This document shows, piece after piece, positions 34,495 to 43,801 of a DNA stretch of 64,000 nucleotides (within the stretch, counting starts at the first letter, position 1; every line of letters begins with the position of its first letter). The DNA comes from Phenylobacterium aquaticum (GTDB lineage Bacteria > Pseudomonadota > Alphaproteobacteria > Caulobacterales > Caulobacteraceae). Below the pieces are notes generated by a model that was not told where the DNA came from, made no database searches, and saw only the letters and a program-made list of their open reading frames with translations. Where the stretch lies: NCBI RefSeq assembly GCF_022695515.1, contig NZ_JALDPT010000001.1, positions 310,001 through 374,000 of the forward strand, read 5' to 3'. A program made the position numbers and the translations under genes.

Positions 34495-36347
34495 CTATGG
34501 GGCCAGATTCAGAGGTTCGGTTGCATCGCTTAATCCCGCCAATGGCTTGATGATGCCGCGGTTGAACAGCAGGTGATCGTTGCGGTACCAGCGAATCTGG
34601 TCGCCTTCGACTACGGTCAGGAAGCGCGCGGTCTCGCCGTAGGACCACTCGGTCCAGCGCCGGCACCAATAGTCTCCCTCCATCCACCAAGCGCCGACGT
34701 CGCAGTCCTCATGGGCATAGCCGGCCTTGCCGATCAGCCGCCCGTCGGGCAGCACATCGACCTCGTAAGGATCGCCATAGGCCGTGCGGCAAAGCAGTTT
34801 GGCGCCAGAGATCAGGGCCTCGAGATCCCCGCCCGGCAGCCAGGTCGGCCTGGCGGGGTCGAGCCGGTCCAGCCTTGGTTGGGTCAGGCTCTGGACCACC
34901 TCGGCCAGCACGGTGACTCCCTCGCGTATCCTGGCGTGGGGGATGCCGGTTACCCCCATGCGGAAGCAGTTCTCGGCCCGCGTGGATGTCGAATAGAACC
35001 GATCGGCGGGTTCAATCAGCACCCCACGCTTGGCTGCCTCATTGGCGAGTTGCCGAGCCGAAAGATCGGGAGGCCCCTCCACCCAGATCGCCGATCCGTT
35101 GGCCCGGGGATCAATCGCGACGAGTTGCGGCAAGTGATAATTCAAGGCGTCACGCAGGGCGTTGAGCCGCTCGCGCAGGATTCGGTGCTGACGGGCCAGG
35201 ATCGCGTCATAGTGGCCGAGCGACAGGAAGAAGGCGGCCGTCCGCTGGGTGGCGCGCGGGGCCGGACCGACACCAGCGTGCGCAGCCGCCGCAGTTCGCG
35301 GATCAGGTCCGCGTCGCCGACGATGAATCCCAGGCGCAGGCCAGGGCTCAGCACATCGCAGAGATCGGCGACATAGATCACCCGCCCCGAGCGATCCATG
35401 CTGCGCAGAGCCGGCGCCGCCTGATCGGCGAAGCCGCCGCTCGCGGCGAGGTCATATTCCACCACGAGCAGATCGGCCTGTTCCGCCCGCTCCAGGAGGG
35501 CCTTGCAGCGGGCGGACGACAATCGCGCGCCAGTCGGCAGCTGGCAGGCGGGGGTGACAAAGACCAGGTCGGCGGAATCCAGGCGTTCGTCGATCACCAT
35601 GCCATCGGCGTCGACCGGCACGGCGAGGATGTCCGCGCCCTGCAGTCGCAACAGGTGGGTCAGATCCGCGGGCCCCGGCTCCTCGACCGCCACCGGCGTC
35701 CCGCGGCCGACCAAGGCGCGGGCCAGCAGGCTGAACGCCTCGCGCCGGCCACCGACCACCAGAACCTCCTCGCTCGTTGCCTGCGGCCCCCGGCGCGGAA
35801 GGACCTTGGTTCGGATCTCATGGATCAGGCGGGGGTCATCAGCCTCGCCGCCGTCCTGGCTCCATTCCGCCAGCTCCTGGGCCTGGAGGGTCGAACGTAC
35901 GGCGTCGCGCCACTCCGCCCCCGGCGACAGGGAGGCGTCATAAGATCCGTCGAGAAAGGGATAGGGGTTCAGCTCCCAACTCGGTGGCGGCCGGCCCTCG
36001 AGATCGACCCGGACCACCGCCTGCAGACGCGCGCGCCAAGGGGCAGACGGGGAAACCGGGCGGCTGGCGCGGTCGCGGCCGGGTCGGACCCCCTCGAAGA
36101 GAGCGTCGCTGACGAACACACCGCTGCGCTCGCGACCCGTGAGATAGCCGTCCGCGACCAGCTGCTGGTAGACCAGGGTCACGGTGTTGCGGGCGATATC
36201 GAGGTCGCGCGACAGCCGCCGCGAAGGCGGCATCCGCACCCCGGGCTCGAGATTGCCCAGGACGATGGCGTCGATGATCCGCTGCCGCAGCTGGGTCTGC
36301 AGGGTCTGGGGACTAGCCGGATCAAGATAAAAGACCGCTTCCGCCAC
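34495..36347 (-). pseudogene. MocR/GabR-like regulator with degenerate aminotransferase domain and extra C-terminal domain, frameshifted
   Basis: About 617 residues when one missing base near 35262-35272 is restored. The N-terminal GntR winged helix (about 1-80) contains RMPPSRRLSRDLDIARNTV and the YQQLVADGYL wing. The aminotransferase-fold domain (about 120-485) keeps the fold motifs LSPGLRLGF and PTGARLSSARC. By eye, however, the PLP Lys (FSKT in GabR-type proteins) is Asp331 in VADLCDVLSPG, and the pyridine-binding Asp of EDDYD is Val. The last roughly 130 residues form a beta-rich, Trp/Cys-containing domain (DVGAWWMEGDYWCRRWTEW) not present in GabR. It lies directly upstream of the nitrilase-gabD operon, which it probably controls. 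Confidence 0.85.
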
Positions 36348-36947
36348 AACGAGTTCCCAGCATCCGAGCTGGGCCCATCATAGAATGTCAGGCTGAGGTT
36401 TTGTCAGGGATTCAGTTTCAATGGCCCCTGTAAGGGAGCTTGCGCTGGTGTCCATCGACACCTCCGGCATGTGCGGTGGCGCTCACGACGACTGAGGCGC
36501 CGTCAAAATCATTGTGGTCGGAGACGCGGCCGTCGAAACACTTTCATGTGCTCAACATACTGCTTTTATGGAGATTTCTCGACCCGAGACACGCCGCACC
36601 GCCACATGTTCGGCCGCAACTTGTCTCCGGGGCTGTGTAGCGCGTCGATTTCAGCGCGGGCCTCAAAGACTTGGCGGGAGCGCAGCCGTCATGGCGCGCA
36701 GCGTAGATGGCTCCACGAACAGCCCATCGCGCTTCCTCCCATCCGGCGAAGCCCTGGCGTCGTCTGGCCTGACGGTGGACGCCGAATCCAGCGCACGACG
36801 AATTTCCGCTAGCCCTGCCGCCGATCTGCGTCGTCTATTCGCGGTCCGGCCGACCGACTCCCCAACCGAGAATTGGGCGCGGTGATCGCCGCGCCCTGGT
36901 TCTCAGGGCGTGGGGAAGCGGCACGCAATGGGGTGGGAAGGAACAGT
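36348..36947. other. 600-bp gap without a convincing gene
   Basis: The gap separates the divergent MocR-like and acyl-CoA ligase genes. Short ORFs (such as 36514-36885) show no family and poor composition for this genome. The stretch around 36480-36620 is less GC-rich than its neighbours. It contains two hairpins: ggtgtc-catc-gacacc (36447-36462) and gggcgcgg-N6-ccgcgccc (36875-36896). It probably holds two promoters and possibly remnant sequence. Confidence 0.5.
36875..36896 (+). promoter_or_regulatory. Perfect 8-bp-arm hairpin upstream of acyl-CoA ligase
   Basis: gggcgcgg (36875-36882) pairs exactly with ccgcgccc (36889-36896) across a tgatcg loop, ending 51 bp before the ligase ATG. It has no U-tract, so an operator or leader structure is likelier than a terminator. 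Confidence 0.4.
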
Positions 36948-38642
36948 ATGACGAGCGTGAGCAGGATCGAGGCTTTGGCGCAGCTGACCGGCGAGGGTCA
37001 GCCCTATGAGCTGGTGGAGATCGAGGCCCTGGGCCGGCGCATTCGGGCGTTCAAGAACGCACCCGCGAACCTTGGGACGCTGTTCGAGCAGGGCCGCAGC
37101 GACCTGACCTTCATCGTCTATGACGATGAGCGCCTGACCTTCGACGAGGCCTGGACGCGGTCGCGGCATCTCGCGGCGGTGATGGCCCGGGACTTCGGCG
37201 TGGAGAAAGGCGACCGGGTCGCGATCTCCATGCGCAACTATCCAGAATGGATTCTCGGCTTCATGGCGGCGACCAGCCTGGGCGCCGTGGCCGTGGCCAT
37301 GAACGCCCTGTGGCAGCCGCACGAGATGGAATACGGGCTGACCAACAGCGGCGCCAAGCTGCTGCTGGCCGACCAGGAGCGGCTGGACCGACTGGCCGCC
37401 TGTGAGGCGCCGCCGGCCGGACTGCAGGTGATCGCGGTGCGCCCGACCAAGCCGCTGGCCGAGGGCGTGCGCGCCTATGCCGAACTGATGGCGACGCCGC
37501 CCCCCGAGGGACCGCCGATGCGCGAGGTCGCGCCGGATGACGACGCCATCATGCTCTACACCTCGGGCTCGACCGGCCATCCCAAGGGGGCGGTCTCGAC
37601 CCATCGGAACATCCTCAGCGCCCTGTTCTCCTGGGAGCTGGACGCCCAGGCCGGCATGCTGGCGGGGTTCGCGCCCGTGGCGGGCGGGCTGCAACCGGCG
37701 GCGCTGCTGGCCATCCCGCTGTTCCATGTCTCGGGCCTGCATGTCAGCCTGCTGCAAAGCTTCCGGGCCCAGCGACGCCTGGTCTGCATGTACCGGTGGG
37801 ATCCGGAGCTGGCGGTGGAGATCATCGAGCGGGAGAAGATCACGGGCTTCAACGCGCCGCCGGCGGTGACCGGAGACCTGGTGGAGATCGCCCGGCGTAA
37901 GGGCCGCGACCTGAGCTCGCTGATCGCCGTGGGCGGGGGCGGCGCGTCGCGGGCGCCCGAGCAGGTGCGCGCGATCGACGCGGCGTTCCCCAATGCGGCC
38001 CCCAATACCGGCTGGGGCATGACCGAGACCAACGCCATCGGCACCAGCATCGCCGGGCCGGACTATCTGGCCCACCCGGCCAGTTCGGGACGGGTTTCCG
38101 GGGTGCTGGACATCCGCATCGTCGACGAGGCCGGGGTGGAGCAGCCCCCCATGGCGCGGGGTGAGCTGCAAATCCGCGGCGCCTCGATCATGCGTGGCTA
38201 TTGGAACCGGCCCGACGCCAACGCCGACACCTTCGTCGACGGCTGGATGCGGACGGGGGACGTGGCCTATGTGGACGAGGAGGGCTTTGTCTACATCGTC
38301 GACCGGATCAAGGACCTGGTGATCCGGGGCGGTGAGAACATAGGCTGCGGGGCGGTGGAAGCCGCCCTGCTGGAGCATCCCGAGATCCTCGAGGCCAGCG
38401 TCTATGGCGTGCCCGACGACCGCCTCGGCGAGGAGGTCGGCGCCACGATCTATGCCCGCGCGCCCCTCGACGAGGCGGAGCTGCGGAGCTTCCTCGAGCC
38501 GCGCCTGGCGCGGTTCGAAATCCCCCGATATTTCCACTTCTCCGGCGAGCCGCTCCCGCGCATCGCCTCGGGAAAAATTCTCAAGCGACAGCTGCGGGAC
38601 GAGGCGGCCCAGCGCCTTGCCCAAAGAGAGCCGGCCTCCTGA
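36948..38642 (+). CDS. AMP-binding acyl-CoA ligase (fatty acid/aryl acid-CoA ligase family)
   Basis: A 564-residue ANL-superfamily adenylating enzyme. Motif A3 (P-loop) is IMLYTSGSTGHPKGAVSTH at about residues 201-219. Motif A5/A6 is GWGMTETNAIG, A7/A8 is WMRTGDVAYVDEEGFVYIVD and RIKDLVIRGGENI, and the C-terminal catalytic Lys lies in ASGKILKRQL. It forms an acyl-AMP and then an acyl-CoA thioester. The acid is not assignable. The ATG at 36948 has ggaagga upstream at proper spacing; the open frame extends to 36873 without homology. It is not in an operon with recognisable beta-oxidation genes. Confidence 0.9.
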   Translation: MTSVSRIEALAQLTGEGQPYELVEIEALGRRIRAFKNAPANLGTLFEQGRSDLTFIVYDDERLTFDEAWTRSRHLAAVMARDFGVEKGDRVAISMRNYPEWILGFMAATSLGAVAVAMNALWQPHEMEYGLTNSGAKLLLADQERLDRLAACEAPPAGLQVIAVRPTKPLAEGVRAYAELMATPPPEGPPMREVAPDDDAIMLYTSGSTGHPKGAVSTHRNILSALFSWELDAQAGMLAGFAPVAGGLQPAALLAIPLFHVSGLHVSLLQSFRAQRRLVCMYRWDPELAVEIIEREKITGFNAPPAVTGDLVEIARRKGRDLSSLIAVGGGGASRAPEQVRAIDAAFPNAAPNTGWGMTETNAIGTSIAGPDYLAHPASSGRVSGVLDIRIVDEAGVEQPPMARGELQIRGASIMRGYWNRPDANADTFVDGWMRTGDVAYVDEEGFVYIVDRIKDLVIRGGENIGCGAVEAALLEHPEILEASVYGVPDDRLGEEVGATIYARAPLDEAELRSFLEPRLARFEIPRYFHFSGEPLPRIASGKILKRQLRDEAAQRLAQREPAS

Positions 38643-38717
38643 CCGTCAGCCCTTTCTGTTTTCAATCCGAGACCTGGTGAGTCGCGCTCAGTTCCAAGAC
38701 CTGGGCCAGCGCGGAAG

Positions 38718-38743
38718 GGGCGCGCGAACTGGTGCGCGCGCCC
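38718..38743. terminator. Stem-loop between convergent genes
   Basis: gggcgcgcg (38718-38726) pairs perfectly with cgcgcgccc (38735-38743) over an 8-nt loop. It lies between the ligase stop and the convergent winged-helix gene. It lacks a T tract, so its termination strength is uncertain; it is symmetric and could serve both genes. Confidence 0.55.
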
Positions 38744-38776
38744 GGAAAGTCTGGTCCCGTTGGCAGGGCGACGGGA

Positions 38777-39097
38777 CTAGGCCTTTGGTCCGATCAGCTG
38801 GCTCAGGGCTTCCAGATAGGCGGCGAAGGCCTTGCGGCCGGCGGGGGTGATGCGCACCTGGGTTCGGGGCTTGCGGCCCAGATAGCCCTTCTCGATCGTG
38901 ACGTAGGCGGCGTCCTCCAGCTTGCGCAGTTGGACGGAAAGGTTGCCCTGGGTGACCTCCAGCAACGCCTTCAGCTCATTGAAGTCGGCGACCTCGGCGT
39001 TCGCGAGATAGGCCATCACCCCCAGGCGCAACCGGCCATGGATGACATCGTCGATCCTGCCGATCCCGGATGCGGAAGAGCGTGCGGACCCGGCCAA
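38777..39097 (-). CDS. Winged-helix transcriptional regulator (HTH_34-like)
   Basis: A regulator of about 106 residues. The winged helix is clear: FNELKALLEVTQGNLSVQLR followed by KLEDAAYVTIEKGYLGRKPR and the wing TQVRITPAGRKAF. It resembles the one-domain regulators commonly paired with a small membrane protein. The start is taken as TTG 39097, one base after the stop of the membrane-protein gene; other starts in this region are not better. The open frame continues upstream into that gene but there it is a shadow. It probably autoregulates its operon, whose promoter carries the direct repeat at 41008-41034. Confidence 0.8.
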   Translation of the reverse strand: MAGSARSSASGIGRIDDVIHGRLRLGVMAYLANAEVADFNELKALLEVTQGNLSVQLRKLEDAAYVTIEKGYLGRKPRTQVRITPAGRKAFAAYLEALSQLIGPKA

Positions 39098-39098
39098 G

Positions 39099-39710
39099 TC
39101 AGGCCCTCGCGCCGGCCTGGCGCATGAGGTAGAGCCCTGGCGCCAGCATGAAGCCCACGACGCCGACCGTGGCGGCGGCCACATAGGCGGGCACATCAGT
39201 GACGAACGCCGCCATGGTGACGCCGGTGGCGAACCAGCCGATCGCCACCCCCCCAAGCCAGGCGCGGCGGCGCATCATATAGGCCACCGACCAGGCCAAA
39301 CCCTGCAGGATCATCACGACGCAAGGGTAGAGACGCCACACCGTCTCACTGTGCAGACGCAGGGCGACCGAGCCGAAGCTGAGGCACAGGGCCAGGTTGC
39401 TAAGGCCCACCGCCCCGAACGCGGCGCCCACGGCCTTTGAAGTGGTTCCGACCGGCGCACCCCGCCCGCGGCGCACCACCCAGAGAAGGATGCCGACGAA
39501 GACCGCGGTCGGAACCCAGCCGACCACCTGCGCCCACGGCCCTTCTCCCGGCAGCAAGCCGAAGAGCTGGCCGATGTGCATCGCCATCTGGACCGAATAG
39601 CATCCCCCCGCCGCCGCATAGATGCGGCCGAACTGCTGTTGCCAATTGTCCTCCGGCGCCACCAAGGCGCGGAGGAAGGCAAGGTCGTCCCGGGCGCTAT
39701 CGACATCCAT
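39099..39710 (-). CDS. Conserved multi-span membrane protein
   Basis: A 203-residue protein with about five or six membrane helices (GWVPTAVFVGILLWVV, AVGAAFGAVGLSNLALCLS, ATVGVVGFMLAPGLYLM) and a soluble N-terminus. No catalytic motif is recognised. It is sandwiched between the acyltransferase (stop directly followed by this ATG) and the winged-helix regulator (one-base gap). Membrane-protein/winged-helix pairs of this kind are common in proteobacteria; the membrane protein may respond to or be controlled by the regulator. Confidence 0.75.
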   Translation of the reverse strand: MDVDSARDDLAFLRALVAPEDNWQQQFGRIYAAAGGCYSVQMAMHIGQLFGLLPGEGPWAQVVGWVPTAVFVGILLWVVRRGRGAPVGTTSKAVGAAFGAVGLSNLALCLSFGSVALRLHSETVWRLYPCVVMILQGLAWSVAYMMRRRAWLGGVAIGWFATGVTMAAFVTDVPAYVAAATVGVVGFMLAPGLYLMRQAGARA

Positions 39711-40949
39711 TCAGCGGGCCTCCGTCCGGGCCATCTGGCCCCGCGCCTTCGCGAGCCTGGGCGCGCGCCGCCCGTTCAGGATGGCGCCGAGGACGCTGTG
39801 ACGCACCATCAGCTGATAGCTGGCGAACATCAGCGGGAAGGCGGCGCCGAGCACAATCACGATCTTCACCTCTGCGGGCAGGTCCAGGCGCACCACCGTC
39901 GCTTGCAGCGCCATCACCAGGGGCAGGTGGATCAGGTACAGCCAGTACGATGAGTCGGCGATGTAGCGCCGCACCGGGCTTTCCGCGCCCATAAACTTCA
40001 GGGCCATGCCGATGGCCGCGGCGGTCCAGGCCCACATGGCCACGGCATAGGCCGCCGCATAGGCTGTGGTCTTCACGCCCGGCTGGGCCAGGCCGATGAA
40101 GGGGGCCACCCCGGTCAGGCCCAGGCACGCCGCGGTCAGGCCCGCCGCCAGCGCCAGGTTCAGGGGCCAGCGCCGCGACCAGGCGCCGATCAGCGCCGGT
40201 TGTCGATGCAACAGCCAGCCGAAGCCGAAGGCGGTGAAATACTGCACGGCCGCATGAAGGTTCGGGATCAGGGAGGAGTCCGGCGTCGTCACGCCGAACC
40301 ACATCCGCCAGGGCCCGCCGAACAGGAAGGCCGCCATGACCGGGATCGCCAGGATGACCGGCGCCAGGGGGCTGTCCGCCACGGCGGCGACCACAGCGTC
40401 GGCGCGGGCGCGGAACCCGCCGCCGGCGTCCAGACGCAGCACCAGGGCGCGCAGGCCCAAGGTCGCCGCATAGAGCCAGAGCAGCAGATAGAGGAACCAC
40501 AGATGGGTCAGCGGAAAGGCCAGCGGCGGGGCTGGAGGGGCGTGTGCCGCAAGGGCGGCGTGTTCCTGCGTCGTCGGAAGGTGGCCGACCGTCATCACAT
40601 AGCCGAACAGGCTGGAGGCGATGATCCCGCCCAACAAGATCGGCCAGCCGACCACCAGGGGCAGCGCGATCCGCTTGGCGCGGTCCTTCACGAAGGCGCG
40701 CACGCCGCGCTTTTCCACCCCCATGTGACCGAAGAAGCCGGCGATCAGAAAGAAGGTCGACATCCGGAACATGTGCGACACGAAGAAGAGGCCCGACAGA
40801 AACAGGCTCCTGTGCGGATCGCTCACGGGCCAGAGTCCCTGTCCCGGCAGGTAGGCCATGGTCGCGTGGTAGACGATGCCCAGCAGCAGGGCATAGCCCC
40901 GCACCGCATCCAGTCCGTGCAGTCGGTCAGATCCGTGGGCCGCGACCAT
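39711..40949 (-). CDS. Acyltransferase family 3 membrane protein (OpgC-like)
   Basis: A 412-residue integral membrane acyltransferase with about ten spans. The family hallmark is at the N-terminus: LDAVRGYALLLGIVYHA, where Arg and the later His flank the first helix. The SHMFRMSTFFLIAGFFGH segment is also typical. Acyl_transf_3 proteins O-acylate cell-surface sugars; OpgC succinylates periplasmic glucans. The substrate here is unknown. It is first in an operon with the membrane protein and the winged-helix regulator. Confidence 0.9.
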   Translation of the reverse strand: MVAAHGSDRLHGLDAVRGYALLLGIVYHATMAYLPGQGLWPVSDPHRSLFLSGLFFVSHMFRMSTFFLIAGFFGHMGVEKRGVRAFVKDRAKRIALPLVVGWPILLGGIIASSLFGYVMTVGHLPTTQEHAALAAHAPPAPPLAFPLTHLWFLYLLLWLYAATLGLRALVLRLDAGGGFRARADAVVAAVADSPLAPVILAIPVMAAFLFGGPWRMWFGVTTPDSSLIPNLHAAVQYFTAFGFGWLLHRQPALIGAWSRRWPLNLALAAGLTAACLGLTGVAPFIGLAQPGVKTTAYAAAYAVAMWAWTAAAIGMALKFMGAESPVRRYIADSSYWLYLIHLPLVMALQATVVRLDLPAEVKIVIVLGAAFPLMFASYQLMVRHSVLGAILNGRRAPRLAKARGQMARTEAR

Positions 40950-41007
40950 AGCGCATCCTCCTCGCCAATCCGGCGTCTCACACCCCGAGCGCCGAATGTC
41001 TTAGATC

Positions 41008-41034
41008 AACTAGTCTATAATGTAAACTTGTCTA
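41008..41034. repeat. 10-bp direct repeat with 17-bp period
   Basis: aactagtcta (41008-41017) and aacttgtcta (41025-41034) match 9 of 10 with a 17-bp period, overlapping a TATAAT. They lie 59-85 bp upstream of the acyltransferase start, which makes them a candidate operator for the winged-helix regulator encoded third in that operon. Confidence 0.5.
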
Positions 41035-41168
41035 CCTCCTCCGCCGTTGCCGCGGCGACGCAATCGCACGGCGCTCACCGCCCATGGCCCTGCTGGATCG
41101 GATCACGCCTGAGGGCGGACATCGGGCGTCGCGGTTCGGCGCGCCCTCTCAAAATGGATCGCCCAAAA

Positions 41169-41213
41169 TTGGTCAGTCCAGTCTGGACAAACCAATTCTT
41201 TGGTCTTAGCCAA
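41169..41213 (+). promoter_or_regulatory. Candidate GntR (uronate regulator) operators upstream of manD
   Basis: ttggtcagtcca (41169-41180) and ttggtcttagccaa (41200-41213) share the TTGGTC...CCA layout. Related sequences (ttggtcaggtca at 48754-48765 and, reversed, tggtcaggccaa at 48830-48841) precede the GntR gene. Also present is gtcca-gtc-tggac at 41176-41188. Binding by the GntR protein at 48855 is inferred. Confidence 0.5.
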
Positions 41214-41275
41214 GTCGGGATCCCGTCGCTGTCGGCTACCTCGGCAGCTGGTTCATGAGAGAGATTTCGCCTGCC

Positions 41276-42484
41276 ATGCGGATTGTCGACGCCAAGGTCA
41301 TTGTCACCTGCCCCGGCCGCAATTTCGTGACCCTGAAAATCGTCACCGATCAAGGCGTTCACGGCATCGGCGACGCGACGCTCAACGGCCGCGAGCAGGC
41401 GGTGGTCGCCTATCTCAATGAGCACGTGGTCCCGCTTCTGATCGGTCGCGATCCCCGAAAGATCGAGGACACCTGGCAATTCCTCTATCGCGGCGCCTAC
41501 TGGCGTCGCGGCCCCGTGACCATGCGGGCCATCGCGGCTGTCGACGTGGCCCTGTGGGACATCAAGGCCAAGATGGCCGGCCTGCCGCTGTACGACATGC
41601 TGGGCGGCAAGAGCCGCGAAGGGGTGCTGGTCTATGGCCACGCCAATGGCGGCGACATCGCTGAGACCGTCGACGAGGTCGAGCGCTATGTCGGCCTGGG
41701 ATACAAGGCTGTGCGCGCCCAAAGCGGCATACCGGGCGTCGACAAGGCCTATGGCGTCGGTCGCGGCCAGATGTACTACGAGCCGGCGGACGCGACCCTG
41801 CCCACCGAGACGGTCTGGTCGACCTCGAAATACCTCAACCACGCGCCCAAGCTGTTCGACGCCCTGCGCGAGCGGGTGGGCTTCGGCGTGGAGCTGTTGC
41901 ACGACGCCCACCACCGGCTCACCCCGATGGAGGCCGCGCGCCTGGGCCGATCGCTTGAACCCTATAACCTGTTCTGGCTGGAGGATGTGACCCCCGCCGA
42001 GAACCAGGAGGCGTTCCGCCTGATCCGCCAGCACACCACCACCCCGCTGGCGGTCGGAGAAGTCTTCAACACGATCTGGGACTGCAAAGACCTGATCCAG
42101 GAGCAGCTGATCGACTTCATCCGCGCCACCATCGTGGGCGCGGGCGGGATCACCCACCTGCGCAGAATCGCCGACTTCGCCTCGGTCTGGCAGATCCGCA
42201 CGGGCTGCCACGGCGCCACCGACCTCTCGCCGGTGACCATGGGCGCGGCCCTGCACTTCGACAGCTGGGTCCCCAATTTCGGCATCCAGGAATATATGCG
42301 CCACAGTCCGGAGACCGACGCGGTCTTCCCGCACGCCTACCGTTTCGAGGACGGCTTGCTGTCCCCCGGCGAGGCCTCAGGCCATGGGGTGGACATCGAC
42401 GAGGCCCTGGCCGCCAAATACCCCTATGAACCCAAGCAGCTGCCGGTGGCCCGTCTCGAAGACGGAACCATGTGGAACTGGTGA
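41276..42484 (+). CDS. manD: D-mannonate dehydratase ManD (enolase superfamily)
   Basis: A 402-residue enolase-superfamily enzyme converting D-mannonate to 2-keto-3-deoxy-D-gluconate. Starting at ATG 41276 (not 41255) puts the metal ligand at Asp210 and the catalytic His at His212 ([11 protein letters not shown]), as I recall for characterised ManD. Glu in FWLEDVTP and LAVGEVFN supply the other ligands, and VRAQSG and MYYEPA carry the expected Arg/Tyr. [20 protein letters not shown] is the typical N-terminus. It heads a plus-strand operon with an ExuT-like carrier and GH31, so it serves hexuronate breakdown. Confidence 0.95.
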   Translation: MRIVDAKVIVTCPGRNFVTLKIVTDQGVHGIGDATLNGREQAVVAYLNEHVVPLLIGRDPRKIEDTWQFLYRGAYWRRGPVTMRAIAAVDVALWDIKAKMAGLPLYDMLGGKSREGVLVYGHANGGDIAETVDEVERYVGLGYKAVRAQSGIPGVDKAYGVGRGQMYYEPADATLPTETVWSTSKYLNHAPKLFDALRERVGFGVELLHDAHHRLTPMEAARLGRSLEPYNLFWLEDVTPAENQEAFRLIRQHTTTPLAVGEVFNTIWDCKDLIQEQLIDFIRATIVGAGGITHLRRIADFASVWQIRTGCHGATDLSPVTMGAALHFDSWVPNFGIQEYMRHSPETDAVFPHAYRFEDGLLSPGEASGHGVDIDEALAAKYPYEPKQLPVARLEDGTMWNW

Positions 42485-42535
42485 CCAGACACAAGCCCGC
42501 GGCCCTGGCTTCATGAAACCGGCGGAGTCCAACCC

Positions 42536-43801
42536 ATGATGCCTTTGAGGCGCCTGCGCTGGTGGATCATCGCCCTGGTCTGCATGGGCACGATGCTCAA
42601 CTATCTGGCCCGCAACTCGCTGGGGGTGCTGGCGCCCACTCTGACCAAGGATCTGGGCTTCACCACCCAGCAGTATTCCTACGTCGTGGCATCGTTCCAG
42701 CTGGCCTACACGGTGATGCAGCCCATCTGCGGCGCGATCATCGACTCGCTCGGCCTGAAGGTGGCCTTCGCCCTGTTCGCCGTGGCCTGGTCTCTGGCCA
42801 ATATGGCGCACGGCCTGGCCGGCGGCTGGTTGTCCCTGGCCTTCTTCCGGGGCCTGCTGGGGGTCAGCGAATCCGCCGCCATCCCCGCCGGCGTCAAGGC
42901 GGTCAGTGAATGGTTTCCCGCCAAGGACCGGTCGGTGGCGGTGGGCTATTTCAACGCGGGCACCTCGCTGGGCGCCCTGATCGCCCCGCCCCTGGTGATA
43001 TGGCTGTCTCTCACCTACGGCTGGCGCGCGGCCTTTGTGGTCACCGGCGGTCTGGGCCTCGTCTGGGCGGCGGCCTGGTTTGTCCTCTATGACAGCCCCG
43101 CCCGCCACAGGGCCCTGAGCGACGACCAGAAGGCCCTGGCCCCCGTGCCGCCGACCGCGGCGGCGGAGCCGCCGGTCCCGATCCCCATGTTGCTGCGCCA
43201 GCGCAACTTCTGGGCCCTGGCCATCGCCCGTTTCCTGTCCGAGCCGGCCTGGCAGACCTTCAGCTTCTGGATCCCGCTCTATCTGGCGCGGGAGCGGGGC
43301 ATGGATCTGAAATCCATCGCCGCCTTCGCCTGGCTGCCCTTTCTGGCGTCCGACGCCGGCGGCATCCTGGGCGGATACCTCTCTCCGTTCCTGATGAAGC
43401 GATTCAACATGGGCCTGCTCACGTCCCGGGCCAGCGGCGTGGCCTTGGGCGGCCTGATGATGATCGGCCCCGGCTGCGTCGGTCTGGTGGCCGGGCCCGT
43501 CGCCGCCATCGCGCTCTTCTGCATCGGCGGCTTCGCCCACCAGATGCTGTCGGTGATGATCAACACCCTGACCACCGATGTCTTCCCCCAGGCCGCCGTG
43601 GCTCGCGCCAACGGCCTGGTGGGCATGGTGGGATGGACCGGCGGCCTCAGCTTCACCCTGCTGGTCGGCGCCCTGGTCGGGACCGTGGGGTTTGGGCCGC
43701 TGTTCGGCCTGCTGGCGGTGTTCGACATCGTGGCCGCCATCGTCCTCTTCGCCCTCATGCGCCCCATCCGGTCTGACGCCCAAAGGGCGGCGCTGGCATG
43801 A
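42536..43801 (+). CDS. MFS hexuronate transporter (ExuT-like, ACS family)
   Basis: A 421-residue MFS carrier of the anion:cation symporter family. MLNYLARNSLGVLAPTLTKD in TM1 and the TM2 region QYSYVVASFQLAYTVMQPIC match ExuT/GudP-type sugar-acid transporters, as does GVSESAAIPAGVKAVSEWFP. It lies 51 bp after manD and overlaps the GH31 gene by 4 bp (ATGA, 43798-43801). It likely imports glucuronate, galacturonate or short uronosides. Confidence 0.9.
   Translation: MMPLRRLRWWIIALVCMGTMLNYLARNSLGVLAPTLTKDLGFTTQQYSYVVASFQLAYTVMQPICGAIIDSLGLKVAFALFAVAWSLANMAHGLAGGWLSLAFFRGLLGVSESAAIPAGVKAVSEWFPAKDRSVAVGYFNAGTSLGALIAPPLVIWLSLTYGWRAAFVVTGGLGLVWAAAWFVLYDSPARHRALSDDQKALAPVPPTAAAEPPVPIPMLLRQRNFWALAIARFLSEPAWQTFSFWIPLYLARERGMDLKSIAAFAWLPFLASDAGGILGGYLSPFLMKRFNMGLLTSRASGVALGGLMMIGPGCVGLVAGPVAAIALFCIGGFAHQMLSVMINTLTTDVFPQAAVARANGLVGMVGWTGGLSFTLLVGALVGTVGFGPLFGLLAVFDIVAAIVLFALMRPIRSDAQRAALA

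Larger units (their letters stand above)
40950..41275. promoter_or_regulatory. 326-bp divergent control region (acyltransferase operon / manD)
   Basis: No gene is seen. The left half has an AT-rich island with TATAAT at 41016-41021 and a 10-bp direct repeat (41008-41034). The right half has palindromic GntR-type sequences: ttggtcagtcca (41169-41180) inside a longer inverted region extending to accaatt (41191-41197), and ttggtcttagccaa (41200-41213). These are plausible operators for the operon regulators on either side. Confidence 0.5.

Noticed and set aside
36514..36885. 123-codon ORF in the 600-bp gap
   Set aside because: No recognisable family, overlapping ORFs in other frames are equally long, and its composition differs from real genes here.
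42478..42488. ctggtgaccag palindrome resembling the GntR motif
   Set aside because: It spans the manD stop codon inside coding sequence and lacks the TTGGTCAG core; probably chance.
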